In this document: positions 13,798 to 17,768 of the stretch, piece after piece
How the letters are laid out: every line of letters starts with the position of its first letter
How positions within the stretch are numbered: the stretch's first letter is position 1
Origin: CAWDLX01 sp046728155
GTDB taxonomy: Bacteria; Actinomycetota; Actinomycetes; Mycobacteriales; Micromonosporaceae
DNA: 17,768 nucleotides
Assembly: GCA_046728155.1 (NCBI GenBank)
Contig: JBKPDY010000066.1
Location: forward strand, 1 to 17,768
Direction of reading: 5' to 3'
Made by a program: the position numbers and the translations under genes
The notes under the pieces: generated by a model
What the model saw: the letters and a program-made list of their open reading frames with translations, nothing else
What the model was told of the DNA's origin: nothing
Databases searched by the model: none

Positions 13798-15317
13798 GAC
13801 CCTGCTCCCGGGGACGTGGACGGATGGACACCGGCCATCAGCAATCCGATCTCCTCACGGGGCGTATCCGGCCCCACGGTCGCGATCACCCGACCGCGGT
13901 ACATCACGGCGATCCGGTCGGCGAGCGCCATCACCTCGTCCAGTTCGCTGGAGACGAGAAGGACCGCGGTGCCGATCTCCCGCTCGTGAATGACCCGGCT
14001 GTGGATGAACTCGATCGAGCCGACATCGACGCCGCGAGTCGGCTGGGCAGCGAGGAAGAGCTTCAACGGTCGCGACATCTCCCGGGCGACGATCAGCTTC
14101 TGCTGGTTCCCGCCCGATAGCGACGCCGCCGCGGCGCCCGCCGACGTCGTGCGGATGTCGAACTGGTCGATGCGTTCCTTCGCCGCGGTCGCGATGGCGG
14201 ACGGGTTCAGCGACCATCGGGTTCCGAAGGGCTCGGCGTCGTAGCGGTCCAGCACGAGGTTCTCGGCGATGGTGAACTCCTTGACCAGCCCGTCCTCGGT
14301 GCGGTCCTCCGGGACATAACCCACACCCATCCGAAGAATGTCCTTTGTGGACTTTCCCCGGAGCGGGTGACCATTGAGTGACACGGTGCCGGCGACCACG
14401 TTCCGAAGGCCCATGATCGCCTCGACGAGCTCGGTCTGACCGTTGCCCTGTACCCCGGCGACGCCGAGCACCTCGCCCTGGCGGACCTCGAGGTCCACCC
14501 CGTCGACCGCCCGGTGTCCCCGCTCGTCGTTGACCGCCAGCCCGGCCACCTCGAGCACGACCGCGCCCGGCTCCCGAGCCGACTTGACCACGGTCAACAC
14601 CACCGAGCGACCGACCATCAGCGAGGCGAGCTCGTCCTCGGGGGTATCCGGGGAGGTCGTGGTCACCGTGCGGCCCCGGCGGACCACGGTGATCCGATCG
14701 GCAATCGCGGTGACCTCACGCAGCTTGTGCGTGATGAAGACGAGGGACTTTCCGGCCGCTTTGAGCGATCGCATGATCTCCAGCAGGTCGTCCGTCTCCT
14801 GTGGAGTGAGGACGGCGGTCGGCTCGTCCAGGATCAGCAGGTCGACCTCCCGGGTCAGCGCCTTGATGATCTCCACCCGTTGCTGGACGCCGACCGGAAG
14901 GTCCTCCACCACGGCGTCCGGATCGACCGCCAGACCGTACCGGTTGGAGACCTCGATGACCTCCTCGCGGGCCCCTTTGCGGTCGAGGACGCCGCCCGCG
15001 CCCACTCGCTCCGCTCCGAGTACCACGTTCTCGGCCACCGTGAACACCGGTACGAGCATGAAATGCTGATGCACCATGCCGATCCCGGCCGCGATCGCGT
15101 CGGCGGGTCCCTTGATCCGCACCGGTCGCCCGTCGACCAGAATCTCGCCCTCGTCCGGCTGCAGCAGCCCGTAGAGCACGTTCATCAAGGTCGACTTGCC
15201 GGCGCCGTTCTCGCCCAGGAGGGCGTGTATCTCTCCCGGTTCCACGACGAGATCGATGTGGTCGTTCGCGACCAGGTCACCGAAGCGCTTGGTGATACCG
15301 CGCAGTTCGAGTCTCAG
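13794..15317 (-). CDS. Nucleoside ABC transporter ATP-binding protein with two NBDs; probable CTG start
   Basis: A 507-residue tandem-NBD ATPase of the sugar/nucleoside type (YufO, RbsA-like). NBD1 has Walker A GENGAGKST (35-43), Q-loop VHQHFML, signature-like LPVGVQQRVEIIKAL (about 140-154), Walker B LLILDEPTAVLTP (160-172) and H-loop ITHKL. NBD2 has a degenerate Walker A (GVQGNGQTE), signature SGGNQQKLIVAREM (from about 401) and LAAQPTRGVD where the Walker B Glu is Gln, as usual in BMP-linked ATPases. The first ATG/GTG/TTG in frame is GTG 15245, which would cut off the A-loop strand. A CTG at 15317, preceded by AGGAGG with 5-nt spacing, gives the family-typical N-terminus (M)RLELRGITKRFGDLVAN. 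I therefore place the start there. The stop overlaps permease 1. Confidence 0.88.
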   Translation of the reverse strand: MRLELRGITKRFGDLVANDHIDLVVEPGEIHALLGENGAGKSTLMNVLYGLLQPDEGEILVDGRPVRIKGPADAIAAGIGMVHQHFMLVPVFTVAENVVLGAERVGAGGVLDRKGAREEVIEVSNRYGLAVDPDAVVEDLPVGVQQRVEIIKALTREVDLLILDEPTAVLTPQETDDLLEIMRSLKAAGKSLVFITHKLREVTAIADRITVVRRGRTVTTTSPDTPEDELASLMVGRSVVLTVVKSAREPGAVVLEVAGLAVNDERGHRAVDGVDLEVRQGEVLGVAGVQGNGQTELVEAIMGLRNVVAGTVSLNGHPLRGKSTKDILRMGVGYVPEDRTEDGLVKEFTIAENLVLDRYDAEPFGTRWSLNPSAIATAAKERIDQFDIRTTSAGAAAASLSGGNQQKLIVAREMSRPLKLFLAAQPTRGVDVGSIEFIHSRVIHEREIGTAVLLVSSELDEVMALADRIAVMYRGRVIATVGPDTPREEIGLLMAGVHPSTSPGAGS

Positions 15318-15322
15318 CGCAA

Positions 15323-15328
15323 CCTCCT
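15323..15328 (-). promoter_or_regulatory. Shine-Dalgarno AGGAGG supporting a CTG start for the ABC ATPase
   Basis: AGGAGG on the - strand lies 5 nt before CTG 15317. The TTG directly after it is out of frame (TTG CGC TGA). No ATG, GTG or TTG of the ATPase frame lies within useful distance. Confidence 0.65.
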
Positions 15329-15377
15329 CAACTGCCAGCAGCGTTGTGGAACCACGTGCGATCGACCGAATGTGGAA

Positions 15378-15414
15378 CCGGCCCCCTCGGCGATGATCTC
15401 ACCACGGGGGCCGG
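15378..15414 (-). terminator. Strong hairpin between the BMP lipoprotein gene and the ABC ATPase gene
   Basis: CCGGCCCCC (15378-15386) pairs perfectly with GGGGGCCGG (15406-15414) around a 19-nt loop. On the - strand it is followed by TTCCACATTC, not a real U-tract. It is more likely a partial attenuator or a 3' mRNA-stabilising structure that lets the binding protein be made in excess over the ATPase and permeases. The perfect 9-bp GC stem is directly seen; the role is inferred. Confidence 0.6.
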
Positions 15415-15443
15415 CGCCTTGTCACCCATCCAGGGCGGGTTGA

Positions 15444-16526
15444 TCAGTTCGTCGGCTCGGCGCTCGACTGGACCTTGATTGCACCACTCTTGATGTCGGA
15501 CTCGACCTGTTGGACCTCGGCCTTGAGCCCAGCGTCGATCTTGCTGTCGAAGTCGTGGAAGGGGGCGATGCCGACTCCGTTGTTCGCCAGCGTGCCGATG
15601 GTTCCGTTGGAGACGGCGAGGCTCTCGCCCTTGGCCCCCCGAATCGCCGCGTCCCTGACCGCGTCGGAGATGTTCTTCTCCACCGAGGTGATCAGGCCGG
15701 CGCCATACTGCGTGCTGACGAAGCCGTCGGTGTCGACCCAGATGGCGGTGAACTTGCCCGTCGCGGCGTCCTGCGTCGTGCCGAGGCCGGTACCACCCGC
15801 GACCGGCATGATCACGTCAGCACCCTGCGCGTGCAGCGTGTCGGAGAGGCTCTTGCCGGTGGCCGATGAGGTGAACGAGTTGGCGAAAAGGCCGTTCTGG
15901 GTGGCCTTGTTCCAGCCGAGCACCTGGACGTGCGCGCTGTGCTTCTGGTTGTAGTAGGCCGCGCCATCGGCGAAGCCGTCCATGAAGATCGTCACCGGCG
16001 GGATCTTGAGCCCGCCGTATGTGCCGATCTTGCCGGTCTTCGAGTAGCCCGCCGCCAGGTACCCGGCGACGAACGCGGCCTGCGCGGTGTCGAACTGCAT
16101 CGGGTAGATGTTGGACACGTGCGGGTTCGCGTCGACGATGGCGAACTGCTGGTTCGGGTTCGCCGACGCGACCTTCTTGGTGGCGTCACCCATGAGGCCA
16201 CCCACCGCGAGGATGAAGTTGCACTTCTGGTTGACAAACGTCGTCAGGTTGGGTTCGTAGTCCGCCTCGGCGTGCGACGGTACGTTCTTGATCTCGATGT
16301 TCGTGTTCGGGTCGTCCCGCGCGGCTTCCATGCCCTTCCAGGCCGATGCGTTGAACGACTTGTCGTCCAGACCGCCCTGGTCGGTGACCATACAGGCGAC
16401 GTACTTCTGCGCGGTCGTGCCGCCGGGTGTAGGTGTACTGGGAGCCTTGCCGCAGGCGGCCGCGGCGAGGCTCAGACCGCCGGCCGCGAGGACCGCGACA
16501 ACTCTTATCCCACGCGCTGGGCGCAA
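15444..16526 (-). CDS. BMP-family nucleoside-binding lipoprotein
   Basis: A 360-residue extracytoplasmic substrate-binding lipoprotein (Bmp/Med family, PF02608-like). It has a lipoprotein signal peptide with a basic n-region (RPARGIR), a hydrophobic stretch VVAVLAAGGLSLAAAA and lipidated Cys at about residue 25. The mature part opens with a Pro/Thr linker and then the family motif DQGGLDDKSFNASAWKGMEAA. Later come AVGGLMGDATKKVA, the DTAQAAFVAGYLAAGYSKTGKIGTYGG region, and AIWVDTDGF. It would capture nucleosides outside the membrane for the permeases and ATPase encoded downstream. I favour TTG 16526 because AAGGAG lies six bases upstream; ATG 16544, six codons earlier, lacks a Shine-Dalgarno but cannot be excluded. 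It is the first gene of the salvage operon. Confidence 0.92.
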   Translation of the reverse strand: MRPARGIRVVAVLAAGGLSLAAAACGKAPSTPTPGGTTAQKYVACMVTDQGGLDDKSFNASAWKGMEAARDDPNTNIEIKNVPSHAEADYEPNLTTFVNQKCNFILAVGGLMGDATKKVASANPNQQFAIVDANPHVSNIYPMQFDTAQAAFVAGYLAAGYSKTGKIGTYGGLKIPPVTIFMDGFADGAAYYNQKHSAHVQVLGWNKATQNGLFANSFTSSATGKSLSDTLHAQGADVIMPVAGGTGLGTTQDAATGKFTAIWVDTDGFVSTQYGAGLITSVEKNISDAVRDAAIRGAKGESLAVSNGTIGTLANNGVGIAPFHDFDSKIDAGLKAEVQQVESDIKSGAIKVQSSAEPTN

Positions 16527-16747
16527 GACGTTCTCCTTCCCCATCAATCGCCGCAACACCTGCGGCGAAACCACGTCCGGAGCGTACGCCGGCATGTGAT
16601 CGAGGCCACGCAGGGGCTGCCCGGCTCTGCCGCGGCGTTACTTCGTCGTGACCTTTCCGTGTCCGGGTCGTGGACGTTGATCACCATGCCGGATAAGCGG
16701 GACATGTCGTGCGGTTTGGCGGAGACGGGGCGATTGGTTGCGGAGTC

Positions 16748-16790
16748 GGATCGGGGTGTTGATCCACTGGCGTGCGGACGGCGGTCCGCA
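16748..16790 (-). promoter_or_regulatory. Two adjacent inverted repeats in the putative operon leader
   Basis: GGATC/GATCC (16748-16752/16761-16765, 8-nt loop) is followed by a 7-bp stem TGCGGAC/GTCCGCA (16773-16779/16784-16790) with loop GGCG. They could be RNA hairpins of the BMP operon leader or protein-binding palindromes. The sequences are directly seen; the function is unknown. Confidence 0.35.
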
Positions 16791-16845
16791 GTCAGTTCAT
16801 GTGATGTCGTGGCGAGATCGACGCCGCCCGGAGCGTAGTGAAAGC

Positions 16846-16874
16846 GTTATTTGCCTCTCACATCCGGGGATCAA
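16846..16874 (-). promoter_or_regulatory. Candidate sigma70-type promoter for the nucleoside operon
   Basis: On the - strand TTGATC (16869-16874) and AATAAC (16846-16851) are separated by exactly 17 bases; each matches 4 of 6 consensus positions. The start of transcription would fall near 16839, about 300 nt before the BMP gene. Other promoters closer to the gene are possible. Confidence 0.3.
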
Positions 16875-17060
16875 CGGTCGAAGATCGGTGTTCCAGCACC
16901 AGAAACGACGCGCGTGTCGACGGTTCCGATACCTTGACGGCGATCATGCCGACGATTCCCAGTATGGGGACATCGCCCTGGCTCCCGCCGTCGAGGCGCG
17001 TCCCGAAGGTCCATCAACCCCCGCTAGAACGGGTATAAAACACCGAAAAGTCGTGGCGGC

Positions 17061-17066
17061 TATGCT
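17061..17066 (+). promoter_or_regulatory. -10 element of a leaderless promoter for the downstream methyltransferase
   Basis: TATGCT (TANNNT) lies six bases before ATG 17073 and there is no Shine-Dalgarno, the same geometry as at adenosine deaminase (6847-6852). No clear -35 is seen. Confidence 0.5.
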
Positions 17067-17072
17067 TTGGCG

Positions 17073-17768
17073 ATGACGGGCTCCGGGCCCCAGGAGGCGC
17101 AGCGATTCTGGCGGGGCCAGTTGGCCGCCTGGGCCATTCCCGACCGGATCCTGGCCGCGGTCTCGGAGTCGCCATGGACCCTGCCGACCTCGGTGTTCGC
17201 CCGGCGTGCGTCCGATCGGGTGGCGCGTCCTTCCGGTGTCTCGTACGAGCGGGCCGCCGAGGCTCTGCGTACTCCGGGCTCAGTGCTCGACGTGGGGGCC
17301 GGAGCCGGGGCGGCCAGCCTGCCGCTCGCCCCGCGCGCGACCGGGCTGACCGCGGTCGACACGAGCGAGGCGATGCTCGACGAGCTGAGCCGCCATGCGG
17401 CCCAACTCGGCCTCGCTCCGACCGTTGTGGTCGGCCGGTGGCCCGACGTGGCCGACCGGGTAGAGCCGGCCGATCTCGTGGTGTGTCACCACGTCGCGTA
17501 CAACGTGCCCGACCTCGACGCCTTCGCGCTCGCCCTGAACGCCCACGCCCGGCGGCGGGTCGTGCTGGAGGTGACCGCACTGCATCCCCTGGTTCCTCTC
17601 AATCCATTGTGGAGGATGATGCATGACCTCGACCGACCCGAGCGGCCCAGCGCGCAGGACGCGGCCGCGGTGCTGCGGGAGGCCGGCCTACGACCGGTCG
17701 TCGAGGCGTCCCCGCGCGATCCGCGCACTGAGTACCCGTCCTTCGGGCAACTGGTGGAGGTCACCCGG
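17073..17768 (+). CDS. Class I SAM-dependent methyltransferase, 3' truncated by the window end
   Basis: An open frame of 232 codons runs from ATG 17073 through the last base with no stop. It has a Rossmann-type SAM-binding motif I, SVLDVGAGAGAASLPLA (about residues 69-85), an acidic motif II AVDTSEAMLDEL, and VVCHHVAYNVPDLDAF as a likely motif IV equivalent. The N-terminal roughly 65 residues include FWRGQLAAWAIPDRILAAV and a region seen in small-molecule methyltransferases of actinomycetes. The substrate cannot be inferred. ATG 17073 is chosen because of the -10-like TATGCT six bases upstream and the absence of coding character before it. It is transcribed divergently from the nucleoside operon, with about 550 bp between. 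Confidence 0.85.
   Translation, partial: MTGSGPQEAQRFWRGQLAAWAIPDRILAAVSESPWTLPTSVFARRASDRVARPSGVSYERAAEALRTPGSVLDVGAGAGAASLPLAPRATGLTAVDTSEAMLDELSRHAAQLGLAPTVVVGRWPDVADRVEPADLVVCHHVAYNVPDLDAFALALNAHARRRVVLEVTALHPLVPLNPLWRMMHDLDRPERPSAQDAAAVLREAGLRPVVEASPRDPRTEYPSFGQLVEVTR

Larger units (their letters stand above)
16527..17072. other. Divergent gene-free region with promoter and leader of the nucleoside operon
   Basis: Between the BMP gene (-) and the methyltransferase (+) no coding frame has a recognisable motif. The operon leader zone holds two neighbouring perfect hairpins (16748-16765 and 16773-16790). A -35/-10 pair for the - strand is at 16846-16874 and would give a leader of about 300 nt. 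The + side ends with the leaderless-type -10 of the methyltransferase. I recognise no known riboswitch class. Confidence 0.5.

Noticed and set aside
16686..16838. Possible 50-residue ORF starting MPDKRDMSCGLAETG on the + strand
   Set aside because: No Shine-Dalgarno, no recognisable motif, codon use unlike neighbouring genes, and it lies in the operon leader region.

Overview
The window looks like a chromosomal segment of a high-GC actinomycete. The closest fit by gene content and style is a Micromonosporaceae-type genome (Micromonospora, Salinispora, Actinoplanes and relatives). This is inferred from GC-rich third positions, conservon (cvn) signalling operons, GTG/TTG starts, leaderless-type promoters and the actinobacterial nucleoside-salvage gene order. 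No rRNA, tRNA, CRISPR array, transposase or phage gene was recognised.

Positions 1-5506 hold two conservon signalling modules that converge. On the + strand are the C-terminal end of a sensor kinase and a Roadblock/LC7 protein (1-659). On the - strand, read from 5506 down to 660, is a complete four-gene conservon: NIT-domain sensor kinase, Roadblock protein, DUF742 protein and MglA/Rup-like small GTPase. The two operons meet stop codon to stop codon with no base between them.

Positions 5716-8680 hold adenosine deaminase (-), a divergent RlmA-type 23S rRNA methyltransferase (+) and a DUF4272-like protein (-). The methyltransferase carries two perfect tandem copies of a 78-bp (26-codon) unit inserted in frame inside its N-terminal zinc finger.

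Positions 9020-16526 hold a - strand nucleoside uptake and salvage operon. Transcription order is BMP-family lipoprotein, double-NBD ABC ATPase, two BPD_transp_2 permeases, cytidine deaminase with an extra C-terminal region, and thymidine phosphorylase. Together these would bind and import nucleosides, deaminate (deoxy)cytidine to (deoxy)uridine and phosphorolyse pyrimidine deoxynucleosides; adenosine deaminase at 5716-6840 probably completes the set. A near-identical 59-bp repeat sits directly at three consecutive gene ends (after permease 1, after permease 2 and at the end of thymidine phosphorylase), always in the same orientation. In the last case it supplies the stop codon.

Positions 16527-17072 are a long gene-free leader/promoter region. 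Position 17073 to the end of the window is a divergent, truncated class I SAM methyltransferase with a leaderless-type promoter.

No clearly new defence or biosynthetic system is visible. The most unusual signals are the in-frame repeat insertion in the rRNA methyltransferase, the 59-bp repeat family at operon junctions, and the extra region on cytidine deaminase.
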